Source: Bacteroidia bacterium Ga0077558
GTDB lineage: Bacteria > Bacteroidota > Bacteroidia > Chitinophagales > Chitinophagaceae
Assembly (NCBI GenBank): GCA_001464625.1
Contig: LNFJ01000006.1
Span: 1-40,361 of the forward strand
Direction of reading: 5' to 3'
Length of the DNA stretch: 40,361 nt
The translations under genes were made by a program, and so were the position numbers. Positions 16,153-25,944 of this stretch are shown here, piece by piece; positions within the stretch are counted from its first letter, which is position 1; the number at the start of each line of letters is the position of its first letter. Under the pieces are notes generated by a model. It was not told the DNA's origin, did not search any database, and worked only from the letters and a program-made list of their open reading frames with translations.

Positions 16153-18213
16153 ATGCAGCAAATTCAGCTAAATATCATCCCATTCACTCCTGTTGTTGAT
16201 AGGCTGACTTTTGCTTTCTATGGCGAAAAGCATAAAGGGTTTGCACCCATTAAATGGGATAAATTATTTGACACATTTCCCGAAGGCAGGGAGCCCAGGC
16301 ATAAGAACTATTACAGCGATTTTCAACCATCGAGGGAAGGAGCTATTGAGAAAGAAATTGTATTTACAGAGGCTATAGGCTTTTCCATTCATTACTTCCG
16401 TTACCTGGTATTGAACTATTTCAAATCAATAGAAGGGGCCATTGTATTCCCCAATTTTACAGAGGATGTTGAAGTTTGGATAGAAGATTCCAACATTCGG
16501 CATGAACTATACAGGCAGTACAACAAATTTACCATTAAAGTACAGTACAGGCAGGTTTCAGAAGGATATGAATTGGTCCTTGCATACGATGGCACATCAA
16601 AGGTCTTGAAACAAAGCATTTCCGATATTTCAGACTTTGATACAGAAAAATACAAACTCGTCAATTGCAACGGTACAATCTACAGATACGGCAAGATGCC
16701 GGATGATTTGAAGCAAAATCAGGAAACACTATTCCCCGTTCTAAGCAATCCGCTAAAGAAAGAATTTAACGTTGAACCTGATGAAATAAAAATAGAAAAC
16801 CGTTACCCGAACTATTTAGACCATCTGCAATCATTCTATAGAATTTATTTAAATACACCGGCCTTTAAAAAGACTATTGGCATTTCAAAGAACGGGTTCT
16901 TTACGGTCGCCGATAACAGAGTTTATCAGACATCCGAAAACTCAAACGAACTCCAGTTTTTGGAGGGCAGGCACATCAATCCGGGTTTAGGCATGATTTT
17001 AAAAAAACCATTAAAGGCCTTTACCAAAAACCACGTTAAGCTTTTTTTTATTTATCATCACGATGATGGTGAATTTATTAAAGACACCCTTTTTGAATAC
17101 ATAACAAAAGGCTGGCATAAAGAGGTAGGTGGTGTAATGAAGCATTCTAAAAACTTACAGAAGTTCATTAACCAGCCATTAAGCATTGATCCAACCAAAA
17201 GAATTGTATTTGAAAATACGAACACCCTCTTTGAAGAAGTTTCAGCACAGTTAAAAAACTTTGTAGGAACACCAAATACCACATACGTTGCCATTTATAT
17301 ATCTCCTATTTCCAAAACTGATAAAGAGCATCCTCAGCACAGCGCCTACTATAAAATAAAAGAGCAGCTTTTACACAAGGGTATTTCATCACAGGTTATT
17401 TACAAAGACCATTTAGACAAAGAGGAATTTTATTACTTCTTACCAAATATATATGTCGCCTTATTAGCCAAAATAGGAGGCATCCCCTGGCGACTGGCCC
17501 GTGCTAAGGAAGAGGAAATAATAATTGGGATAGGTGCATTCAAACCACAGGGAGCGGCGCACCGTTTTTTAGGCAGCGCATTTTGTTTCAGCAACGAGGG
17601 TACATTTGAGGGCTTCGATTGTTTCCGGGATGATGAACCTTCCATGCTGGCCGGTTCCATCCGTGATGCTGTAGCCCGTTTTATTGAGAAGAACAAAGAG
17701 GCAAAAAGGGTTATCATACATTTCTACAAGGAAATCTCTAATAAATATGAATTACAGCCTATCTTAGTGATGCTTAAAGGTTTGGGAGAAGGAGACATAC
17801 CAGTAATTGTAGTCACGATCAATAAAACCGACAGTAAAGAGCTATTAGGTTTTGACATGAAAAGTTCCGGTAAGATGCCAATGAGTGGCACTTATGTAAA
17901 AGTGGGATATAACAAATTTTTACTGTTCAATAATACCCGGTATGATATCAAGGCCGCACTAAAGCCAAGGGATTTCCATTTTCCTATAAAAGTATCCATA
18001 AGAGCGACCCGGCAAGAACTGGTAGAAGACCCTGCGGCGATAGCAGAATTAATTGACCAGGTATATCAGTTCAGCAGGATGTATTGGAAAAGTATCAGTC
18101 AGCAAAACCTACCGGTCACCACCAAGTATTCCGAAATGGTAGCTGAAATATTCCCTCATTTCGAGCATGACAGCTTGCCGGAGTTTGGGAAGGAGAATCT
18201 TTGGTTTTTGTAA
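16153..18213 (+). CDS. Prokaryotic Argonaute, PIWI catalytic residues apparently lost
   Basis: A 686-residue Argonaute-like protein (nucleic-acid-guided target binding, cytosol). The C-terminal half carries MID and PIWI. MID shows Y400/K401, Q414 (SSQVIYKDHL) and K440 in the hallmark AKIGGIPWRL, so 5'-phosphate guide binding seems kept. In PIWI, the first catalytic Asp position (usually GID) is G461 in IIGIGAF, and the RDG-type strand is IIHFYKE (523-527) with no Asp in place. The last part, NLPVTTKYSEMVAEIFPHF, and the hydrophobic C-terminus (WFL) are typical. I infer a guide-directed binder without slicing, which would need a partner effector. The N-terminal 250 residues show no domain I can name. 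The next gene begins 17 bases after the stop. Confidence 0.85.
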   Translation: MQQIQLNIIPFTPVVDRLTFAFYGEKHKGFAPIKWDKLFDTFPEGREPRHKNYYSDFQPSREGAIEKEIVFTEAIGFSIHYFRYLVLNYFKSIEGAIVFPNFTEDVEVWIEDSNIRHELYRQYNKFTIKVQYRQVSEGYELVLAYDGTSKVLKQSISDISDFDTEKYKLVNCNGTIYRYGKMPDDLKQNQETLFPVLSNPLKKEFNVEPDEIKIENRYPNYLDHLQSFYRIYLNTPAFKKTIGISKNGFFTVADNRVYQTSENSNELQFLEGRHINPGLGMILKKPLKAFTKNHVKLFFIYHHDDGEFIKDTLFEYITKGWHKEVGGVMKHSKNLQKFINQPLSIDPTKRIVFENTNTLFEEVSAQLKNFVGTPNTTYVAIYISPISKTDKEHPQHSAYYKIKEQLLHKGISSQVIYKDHLDKEEFYYFLPNIYVALLAKIGGIPWRLARAKEEEIIIGIGAFKPQGAAHRFLGSAFCFSNEGTFEGFDCFRDDEPSMLAGSIRDAVARFIEKNKEAKRVIIHFYKEISNKYELQPILVMLKGLGEGDIPVIVVTINKTDSKELLGFDMKSSGKMPMSGTYVKVGYNKFLLFNNTRYDIKAALKPRDFHFPIKVSIRATRQELVEDPAAIAELIDQVYQFSRMYWKSISQQNLPVTTKYSEMVAEIFPHFEHDSLPEFGKENLWFL

Positions 18214-18230
18214 TAAGCAAGCCACCTTTT

Positions 18231-20687
18231 ATGATAAAAAAGGGTATTAAAATATTATTTATTACTCTGTTTTTAACGAAACAGGGTAGTAGTCAAGGAC
18301 TAGACCTTGACTCATTAGGTAATATTTGGATTATTACCGTTGACAAATCTGGCTCAATGCTTTGGAACAGTCAACAACAATACACTTTTGGAAACCGCTT
18401 TTCAATTGCTGGTAGTGTTGCTAGACGACTTATAGAAAAACCAATCTTTAAAGAAATAAATTATACTAAGGACAAGTTTATATTTTTCAATTCTGGCATT
18501 TTACAAGTTCTTGATATAAGACAACTCAAAAATCAAAGCCGTTTTGATACTTCTTTCATTCATCACACCGATGCAACCCTCCACACATTCAAAGACCAAA
18601 AGGAATTGGTTGCCCATGTTCAAAGTCAGTTAGAGAAGGGCGACTATATTTATACATATTCATTCGTTTCACAAATCCGACTCTTCTCAATAATAAAAGG
18701 GCTTGACTTTATTAAAGATAAAAACCTCACCGATAGCTTCAACCATCTTTGGCTTATCACTATAACTGATGATGCAGATCAAAATGACCAGTGGATGAAC
18801 GATTACAAAACAGTGAAAAAATATGCACCACAAAGGCTTATTGATGTAAACGAACTCACTACAAGGTATCTCTATAATCCTTTCAATACAAAATCAGATA
18901 TTTCTAAAAGTGGGACTTTCAATGAAAAGTATATTGACGAAAGCGAAATACCTCACATAAATTATTATGAATACAAAACATCGCAATCATCAACTGCTAT
19001 TGTAGATAGCAGCATCCTATTCCTTTCCATTCAAACGGTCAAAGATTATTCGGTTAATTTAACGGCTGTAAAAAAACACTTTGACAATGATTCTCTTTTG
19101 TTTTTCTATATTGAATCAATACAAATTGATGATTCAACATATTCAGTCGGAAAATATTTTAATGATACTATTAGCATTTCGGCAAACATTAAAAATGGTC
19201 TTAATCACAATAAGATATTAGTTAACGGCTATTTTCAGGTTATCTATACTGACAGCATTTTAGGAAATCACTTTAAGAAGTATCAATTTAAACAATCAGC
19301 TACTCTTCCATCTACCTATCTTGTAAATTTTCAGAGAAGGTTAATATTTGCAATAGGCATCCTTCTGTTATTCTGGATAGGATATCTCACAATTATTTCA
19401 CCGAGAAAAAAACTATTTGCGATTTATGATAATCAAGGAAAAAAATTTACAGCCAGAAAGGGTGCTAAATTCCTTGGAACTTATCAATATTGGAAAAAAG
19501 GAGAAAATTCAATTTTGAATTATGTTCTAAACAGAGAAAATAAATTGAATACGATCAGCAAAAAACAAAAAAATCTTATTGGTAGTGAACACAATCAAAT
19601 TTTAGATGAAAAGATACTTTTAATAGTTAGTCCTTCTTCGCTCACAATTGATATTCAAAATTCTCCGTTTACGACTGAAAATGATATTGAAGAACATCAT
19701 GAAGCAAAGGGATATAATCCGATCCTTAAATCCTTATATCAAAGAAGCAACCAATTCCGTCTATTCAAGATTGCAAAGAAATACAAAGTTAAAAACAGAA
19801 AATTCTTCGCAGGTATTTTGAAATTAACGAATATAGTTTGGAAGCGTTATTATTACATAATTACATTAAAGGAAAGTGACTTTAAAAATACTTCACTTTC
19901 TTTTTCATGCAAGAACTTTCCGAACAGAACATTTACAATTGAATTTAGTTCTGTAAAAACGGATAAACCACAGGATGAAAATTTGAGAAGAAACATTGGG
20001 TGCTTAAATGATTTTTTTTCTAATGAAGACGAATTTGCCAATGGGCTAATAACAATTCATCAATTTGATGATCATATAAGCTGGAATATTTTGCAACTTG
20101 AATATCAAAACAGCTTGCGGAAGATGTATCATCTGTTCCATTTCAAGGAAAAGATTAAAAATGGGACTTCTTTAAGTAAAGAGCAACTAAAAAGGAATGT
20201 TTTGCTTTTGCTTAAATATTCAATGAGCAGCACTGTCGGTTTTAGAAACCTTAAAACGTATATAACGACAAAGAATGAGGAGTCAATGCCCCTGCAATCT
20301 GATAAATCTGTAATGATACTTTCTACCAGTGATTTAGTTCAAGAAAATAAAAATGGTTTCCTATTTATAGAGGGTGTATTTCAAAAATTCCTTTACTTAG
20401 TGGAGGCAAAGGAAACTGAGAAAAGAAAGTATAGAAAACTTTTCTCTCCTTTTGTAAACGGATTGCAAAGCGAGATAATTACCCAAACTCCTTCAAATGG
20501 CGATTATCACATATATAGTTGTTTTGCTCCCGAGTTTGTTGAGAAAGAATTTAATATAGAATATACTGTTAGAATAGCCGATAACATTTTTTCATTTTCA
20601 ACAGTAAGGGATTTGCAGTTAACTATTGACTCAAAATACAAACATCTTCATTACGCTAATCACACGATAAACCTAAACAATATTTAA
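18231..20687 (+). CDS. Exported vWA-domain protein with one TM segment and a cytosolic half
   Basis: An 818-residue protein starting at ATG 18231; the upstream extension overlaps the Argonaute gene and would bury the signal. Residues 1-23 look like a signal peptide (MIKKGIKILFITLFLTKQ). A von Willebrand A domain follows with the metal-ion site DKSGS (D38-x-S40-x-S42) and a TDD at 179-181. A single TM segment lies at about 371-390 (LIFAIGILLLFWIGYLTI), then about 430 residues in the cytosol with no motif I recognise. So a metal-dependent binding domain faces the periplasm and the second half can contact cytosolic partners such as the Hsp70-like ATPase encoded next, one base downstream. It begins block B, whose base composition is visibly more A/T-rich. 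Confidence 0.85.
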   Translation: MIKKGIKILFITLFLTKQGSSQGLDLDSLGNIWIITVDKSGSMLWNSQQQYTFGNRFSIAGSVARRLIEKPIFKEINYTKDKFIFFNSGILQVLDIRQLKNQSRFDTSFIHHTDATLHTFKDQKELVAHVQSQLEKGDYIYTYSFVSQIRLFSIIKGLDFIKDKNLTDSFNHLWLITITDDADQNDQWMNDYKTVKKYAPQRLIDVNELTTRYLYNPFNTKSDISKSGTFNEKYIDESEIPHINYYEYKTSQSSTAIVDSSILFLSIQTVKDYSVNLTAVKKHFDNDSLLFFYIESIQIDDSTYSVGKYFNDTISISANIKNGLNHNKILVNGYFQVIYTDSILGNHFKKYQFKQSATLPSTYLVNFQRRLIFAIGILLLFWIGYLTIISPRKKLFAIYDNQGKKFTARKGAKFLGTYQYWKKGENSILNYVLNRENKLNTISKKQKNLIGSEHNQILDEKILLIVSPSSLTIDIQNSPFTTENDIEEHHEAKGYNPILKSLYQRSNQFRLFKIAKKYKVKNRKFFAGILKLTNIVWKRYYYIITLKESDFKNTSLSFSCKNFPNRTFTIEFSSVKTDKPQDENLRRNIGCLNDFFSNEDEFANGLITIHQFDDHISWNILQLEYQNSLRKMYHLFHFKEKIKNGTSLSKEQLKRNVLLLLKYSMSSTVGFRNLKTYITTKNEESMPLQSDKSVMILSTSDLVQENKNGFLFIEGVFQKFLYLVEAKETEKRKYRKLFSPFVNGLQSEIITQTPSNGDYHIYSCFAPEFVEKEFNIEYTVRIADNIFSFSTVRDLQLTIDSKYKHLHYANHTINLNNI

Positions 20688-20688
20688 T

Positions 20689-23094
20689 ATGGCAGAGTAT
20701 TATTTACCAGTAAAAATAGGGCAGCGAAGGATGCATATCTGCCATTTAAGTGATCCAAATGAAAACTTTGGTTTTGAGTTTATTATTCCTATTGCCGGGA
20801 ATGATATAGAGTTATTTTCATTTTCTCATGATGCCAAACTTCTTTCTAGCAAAGGTGCAAACTCTAACATTGAATTAAAAAAGAAAAATTATAAGGTTGA
20901 CCACTCAGAACCCGACCAGGGAGCAATAAATATAATAATAACCTTTGGCGAGATTGGGGGCATTCGGGATACCCCATTGAAAAGCTCTGATCTTGGTATT
21001 TCTTTGGCCCGTGATTCTCACCACAATTTTGTTGCTAAAGCGACAAATGTCATTTCAGTAAAGAGGTTGAATATCACAATTCTTTATAAGGAAAAAAATA
21101 GCAACGGATTTGAGTATTCATTTGTCATACATTCTCCAAAAGAGAGTAATACAACAAAGACATACAAAGCCGCAATTGATTTTGGTTCTGAGGCATCTCA
21201 GGTTGGTTTCAAAACGCATTCAGGAAGCGACCAACCACATTTTATTCGTTTAGTTGATACACTTAAAGAATTTTATGATCAGCATAACGGAATTACTAAT
21301 TTTTGGCAGGGCAAACTAAATGACTCCGACCCTGAGACAAGTCGGTTATTCAAATCAGTATTTTTCGTTTGCAAAAGCCCTGGAAGTGGATATGAGTATG
21401 ATGACGTACCTAATAAATATAACGATGAAACAATACTTCAAACAATAACTCCAAATGAAACTACTTACACAGAAACCGAAGCAAATTTTTATGAATCACT
21501 ATTTCTGTTACCTAACCTAAAATTAATTGAACTATTAGCTGACAGTAATTTTTTGACAGATGATATTATATTTGGATCAAGTCAGAATAATCCAAGAAAT
21601 TTAGAAGGAAGAGTAAATATATTAAGCAATGAACTAATTGAAGATTTTATTCGACTTGTACTGAATAATTTGTTGTACGGGATCCTGAAAAGAATGAGAA
21701 CGGAAACAAGAAGTGAAAAATACCTTCACATTACATTATTAATGCCTAATGTATATTCCCAGGAAAAAATCTATTATTTGATTCGAAATATTTACTCTGA
21801 TTTTAACGAGATAATTAAAAATACGGAGTATAGCCTTTTTAAAGGTATTGAAGTTCAGGCAATGTCCGAAAGTGATGCTTCGTTCATTGGAGCCAGAAGT
21901 ATAGTTAGCCCTGATAGAGCTAACAGAATTTCAAACAAAAGTTATGCAAATTATCTTGTAATTGATGCAGGTAAGGGTACGACAGATTTTTCAATAATTA
22001 AGCAGCAGGAAAGTTTTGTAAAATATGATAGTCAATTTAGAACTGGGCTTCCGGGTAGCGGGCAAATGTTAAGTTTTGCTTTTATTGAGGCCATTAATGA
22101 TTTTCTCACAAATATTGATTTACTGGAACTTATCAAAAGGGAGAGCACTTTAGGGGGTATTGGTGACATTTTAGAGTTTATGGAGAATGTAGAAACATTA
22201 AAGAAGAAACATACTTCTTTCGGTGAATTGGATGATAACATTGAATTAGATAAAAGAAATGAAGCTTTCACAAGATTGTCTCAGATAAATTTATTTATTG
22301 AAACTGAGTTTATAAATAAGCAGAAACGTATTCCCGGAAGTAATGATAAAATGAACCAAAAGGTAACAGAGCTAGTTGATAAAATTGAAGAAAATATTTG
22401 CTATTCAGGAATTAGTAATTTTCATCAAATTGTTTTGGCTGGTCGTGCCTTTCGATTTGAACCTCTATTAAATGCGGTCAAAAATAGATTCGATCCTATT
22501 GTAATTGCAGAAAATAAATTCATTTTTCAGAATAGTCACTCGAAATTTATTTGCATTGAAGGTGCATTCCAGGGTGAAAATATTCATATCAATTTGAATT
22601 CTGAGTTAATTGGAAGCCCTGTAATATTAAACGAAAATGATACTCCGTTTATACCGGCCAAAAAATGGTATCAGTTTAGTTCTCCGGGTGTCGAGGAAAA
22701 ATTTATCAACGAAAATTTCTTTTACAATGGAATGAAATTAAATTACGATTTGAATAACAAAAACATACGTATCGGGGCAAGGAACTACACACCAACTCCA
22801 CATGCCAGAGAAGCGGCTCAAAAGTATATTCTCTTTTATACAGGGGAAGGATTCATGTTACAATGGGCAAACGGAACAAGCCTACTCTCAGCAGGTAGAT
22901 TACCTCAAAGCTTTTCCGAAATGGTAAAAGAAACTTTATTTCCATTTGCGGAAATAAGTTTTAGCAATAATTCAGTAAATAATGCTAACGCACCTGAAAA
23001 AGGCAAGGAAAAACCGGTTGAAAAACTGAAAAAGAGTGAACCTAAAAAGTCAGATAGCCCAAAGAAAACAGACAGTGATGATGTTTTAGCATAA
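20689..23094 (+). CDS. Hsp70/actin-like ATPase
   Basis: An 801-residue protein of the actin/Hsp70/MreB ATPase fold. A unique N-terminal domain of about 160 residues precedes phosphate-1 AAIDFGSEAS (D164), phosphate-2 LVIDAGKGTTDF (D426, G428, T431-T432) and the adenosine motif IVLAGRAFRFEPLL (G585). The gap between phosphate-1 and phosphate-2 (about 260 residues) is larger than in DnaK. There is no DnaK-type peptide-binding domain that I can see; instead the tail (about 765-801) is a charged Lys/Glu/Ser/Pro-rich stretch. It has no signal or TM segment, so it acts in the cytosol, probably driving the membrane proteins encoded on both sides. Gap to the vWA gene is one base. Confidence 0.85.
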   Translation: MAEYYLPVKIGQRRMHICHLSDPNENFGFEFIIPIAGNDIELFSFSHDAKLLSSKGANSNIELKKKNYKVDHSEPDQGAINIIITFGEIGGIRDTPLKSSDLGISLARDSHHNFVAKATNVISVKRLNITILYKEKNSNGFEYSFVIHSPKESNTTKTYKAAIDFGSEASQVGFKTHSGSDQPHFIRLVDTLKEFYDQHNGITNFWQGKLNDSDPETSRLFKSVFFVCKSPGSGYEYDDVPNKYNDETILQTITPNETTYTETEANFYESLFLLPNLKLIELLADSNFLTDDIIFGSSQNNPRNLEGRVNILSNELIEDFIRLVLNNLLYGILKRMRTETRSEKYLHITLLMPNVYSQEKIYYLIRNIYSDFNEIIKNTEYSLFKGIEVQAMSESDASFIGARSIVSPDRANRISNKSYANYLVIDAGKGTTDFSIIKQQESFVKYDSQFRTGLPGSGQMLSFAFIEAINDFLTNIDLLELIKRESTLGGIGDILEFMENVETLKKKHTSFGELDDNIELDKRNEAFTRLSQINLFIETEFINKQKRIPGSNDKMNQKVTELVDKIEENICYSGISNFHQIVLAGRAFRFEPLLNAVKNRFDPIVIAENKFIFQNSHSKFICIEGAFQGENIHINLNSELIGSPVILNENDTPFIPAKKWYQFSSPGVEEKFINENFFYNGMKLNYDLNNKNIRIGARNYTPTPHAREAAQKYILFYTGEGFMLQWANGTSLLSAGRLPQSFSEMVKETLFPFAEISFSNNSVNNANAPEKGKEKPVEKLKKSEPKKSDSPKKTDSDDVLA

Positions 23095-23112
23095 TAGAAG
23101 TTCATTTAAACT

Positions 23113-25944
23113 ATGATCAAAATGAAGAGTAAAATTGTAGCATTACTAAAGAAAATCAAATCACGATTATCAGCAAAAATAATCTGGTGGGCCACTTTAC
23201 TTATACTTACTTTTTTTTGTATTAAGATAATAAGCTCCTTTTACTCATCTTCTGATGATGATAAAAAGAGTAGTACAGATTTAGCACCAACAGGTGATGC
23301 ACCCCACATACTCTCACAATTATTTAGATTAAAAGAGAGCGATAATTTGTTTTCCGTAGGACTGCCACCAGTAAAAAATACTTTATGTATAAATACGAGA
23401 GATCAAAAGCTGATTTATAAAGCAACACCTGAGGATCATCAAACAGTAATCGAGTACGAAAACGGCAATTCTATTATTAAAAAAGTGGAAAAAGGTTTTG
23501 AGCCAGCTTTTGATTCTTTAATAAAAGATAAATTTCAGATCTCTGACTATTCAGCCCTTTTGGGTAAAGGAAATAATATTTCAAATGAGGAAATTACAAC
23601 CATAGGTACAGCAATTGGAGCCAGTAATGATTATGTCCAAAAAGTAATTTCAAATGGAAGAAGTGATATTCGGACAATACTCTTTTCCCTTATTTATAAT
23701 ACAGTATTAAGCGGCCCTAGTGGGAGTATTGTTGCAAGTATAGAAAACAAAAAAATGAAAATCGTAAGCACGAAAAATTATACTATTGATATTGTTAATG
23801 AAATGGAATTAGCAGAAGTAGCTTCTAGATTGTTAACTGATCCAGATGGCGAGAAGACTAATTTTATAGAACAAGAGTACAATAAAATTCATCCAAAAGC
23901 AGAAACAAATGGCGAAGTGCTTTCAAAATCTGATTTACAAGGAAATATTAATAAGTTAGTTGGAAAGAATGTTATTCGTCTAAACTCGTCTATTCCTGTA
24001 GATTTTGCATATATTAATTTTAAAGAAGATAAATTTTATTGCGGTGATCATACTTACCGATATGACCCTAATACACTTTTTCCACGAGCAGATGCTGAAT
24101 TAAATATATTATTTGGAGAGCAATTCTTAGTAAGTAATTATAATAATATTCCTCCAGAAGAAATTAGTAAAAGAATCGGAATTCCAGAACCATTAAATGG
24201 AAACTTTGATTTCCAGTCACTAATTAAAAGTAATTCGGAATTAGCTTTTAAAAACTTACTTACCTTCTTATTAAGTAATCCAGAACCACATTTTGTTGCA
24301 AATGGTAAACTCCAGTCCTTAAGCAATTTGAAGCTTGATTCAATTTTGTATGGCAAGTTTGATCTTTCTTTACTGCAAAAAGGCCTTGAAAATATATCAC
24401 AAGATTATAGACCAGAAAACTCATTTGCAATTGTTAAAAAGAGTCATAATAAACTAAACATAATTTATATAACATTAATCATGCTATTTGTTTCATTCAG
24501 TGTGATGTTATATTTATTTTATAGAAAGCAAACAGCATCTGATAAAGGAGGAATAATACCAACCGACAGTATAGATGAACAACTTATAAAGCAGAAAGAG
24601 AAATACGATGCTTTGTTGATTGCAAAAAGAGGAGAGACGATAGAGGAGATTACTAAATATCTAACAAAACCAGGGAATGACTTGTATGATGAAACACAGA
24701 AGTTGAGAGAAATAAAACATAAAATGGCTTTTTATGATTCAATTGAAAAATGTAAAAACTTGACAATTGTGATTAAAACGATTGGCGAAGAAAGAAAGAG
24801 TAATGCTAAAATGCCGAAACTTCAATCTGCCAACGATATTTTTGAAGAGGCGAGCAGAGAAATCTCAAATACCGAAAAAATTACCTTTTTACTTTCTAAA
24901 TTTGACGAACATTTAAGTCAGGTTACAAATGAGAAACAAGGTCTGGTTGATAAATTTCTGAATTACAAAAAGGCAAAACAAGGAAACGATAAATTAAACT
25001 CATTACTCGCAGAAAATTATCAAGGTAATTTTTATGATTATCTGAAAAATGAAATCGCAAGACTTGAAACCAATTCATCTATTGAGTCATTTGTCCGGTT
25101 TGGTTTACTTTTCAAAAGTTCGAAGGAGAATAAATTCAAATCTGAGGCCGAAATACTAAATGTATTTAGTTCTACAAATAGTTATATTGATACTTTTTAC
25201 AAAAAGTGCCAGAGGATTGATGATCCAAAATTACTTGAAAGAACTGCCTTTCTATGTTGGTCATTGGAACTTGCGAATAATCTTTTGCAAATTAGAAACA
25301 TTCCAATTTTGCTTGATATTGAAAAAGTAAAGCAGGACCAACTTCAGCTAATTTCAACAAGATATTTTATACATATTGCCAAGAACCAAAGCAAAACAGT
25401 GGCTGATTTTGAACTCAGTATTTTGGAAGGCAAAGAAAGAATTGCAGACTATAACAGTAAGATTGCTGATTCAATTTCTGAATTAAAAACAGATATCGAA
25501 TATTCTGAAAACATTACTGTACTAAAGGAATCTATAAGAAAGATTAAAAAGTATGAATCAACTGAGCTTGTTTTGAATAAATTATATCAACACTTTATTC
25601 AAGAGTTTAATTCTAAAATTGAAAGTCTGAGATTTACAAAGGAAGATCTGAATGCTGAAGATCGTTCATGGTTATTCCAACATCTATTTAACATTGCATT
25701 TCATATTGCCGATTACACGGAATATTTTATAAAAAATGATGATGAAATGTATCATTCTAATGTACAATTCCTCAAAAATGATTTTAATTTAAGTAAAACT
25801 GAGCACAGACCTTTTGTTGAAAACGATAGAGAGAAATCTAATAACCTATCCAATTCGGTTGTAAAAGCTGCAAGATTTGCGGGTGTAAAACGATTGGATT
25901 TATTATTAAATAAGTATTACATAAACTCAGATCAATTAATATAA
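23113..25944 (+). CDS. Two-TM inner-membrane protein with periplasmic domain and helical cytosolic half
   Basis: A 943-residue protein not recognised as a known family. A basic N-terminus (KMKSKIVALLKKIKSRLSAK) precedes TM1 at about 23-43 (IIWWATLLILTFFCIKII), then a periplasmic part of about 400 residues, TM2 at about 450-470 (IIYITLIMLFVSFSVMLYLFY), and a cytosolic part of 470 residues that is highly charged and helical with likely coiled coils (EKYDALLIAKRGETIEEITKY and later segments). The layout mirrors the vWA protein: both have a periplasmic half and a cytosolic half. It may be a scaffold that links the Hsp70-like ATPase to the cell-wall synthase encoded next. Its stop overlaps the next start by one base (TAATG). 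Confidence 0.75.
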   Translation: MIKMKSKIVALLKKIKSRLSAKIIWWATLLILTFFCIKIISSFYSSSDDDKKSSTDLAPTGDAPHILSQLFRLKESDNLFSVGLPPVKNTLCINTRDQKLIYKATPEDHQTVIEYENGNSIIKKVEKGFEPAFDSLIKDKFQISDYSALLGKGNNISNEEITTIGTAIGASNDYVQKVISNGRSDIRTILFSLIYNTVLSGPSGSIVASIENKKMKIVSTKNYTIDIVNEMELAEVASRLLTDPDGEKTNFIEQEYNKIHPKAETNGEVLSKSDLQGNINKLVGKNVIRLNSSIPVDFAYINFKEDKFYCGDHTYRYDPNTLFPRADAELNILFGEQFLVSNYNNIPPEEISKRIGIPEPLNGNFDFQSLIKSNSELAFKNLLTFLLSNPEPHFVANGKLQSLSNLKLDSILYGKFDLSLLQKGLENISQDYRPENSFAIVKKSHNKLNIIYITLIMLFVSFSVMLYLFYRKQTASDKGGIIPTDSIDEQLIKQKEKYDALLIAKRGETIEEITKYLTKPGNDLYDETQKLREIKHKMAFYDSIEKCKNLTIVIKTIGEERKSNAKMPKLQSANDIFEEASREISNTEKITFLLSKFDEHLSQVTNEKQGLVDKFLNYKKAKQGNDKLNSLLAENYQGNFYDYLKNEIARLETNSSIESFVRFGLLFKSSKENKFKSEAEILNVFSSTNSYIDTFYKKCQRIDDPKLLERTAFLCWSLELANNLLQIRNIPILLDIEKVKQDQLQLISTRYFIHIAKNQSKTVADFELSILEGKERIADYNSKIADSISELKTDIEYSENITVLKESIRKIKKYESTELVLNKLYQHFIQEFNSKIESLRFTKEDLNAEDRSWLFQHLFNIAFHIADYTEYFIKNDDEMYHSNVQFLKNDFNLSKTEHRPFVENDREKSNNLSNSVVKAARFAGVKRLDLLLNKYYINSDQLI

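Noticed and set aside
16153..18213. PIWI-RE family instead of Argonaute
   Set aside because: The AKIGGIPWRL motif and the MID residues are those of ordinary prokaryotic Argonautes, and there is no DinG-type helicase partner next to it.
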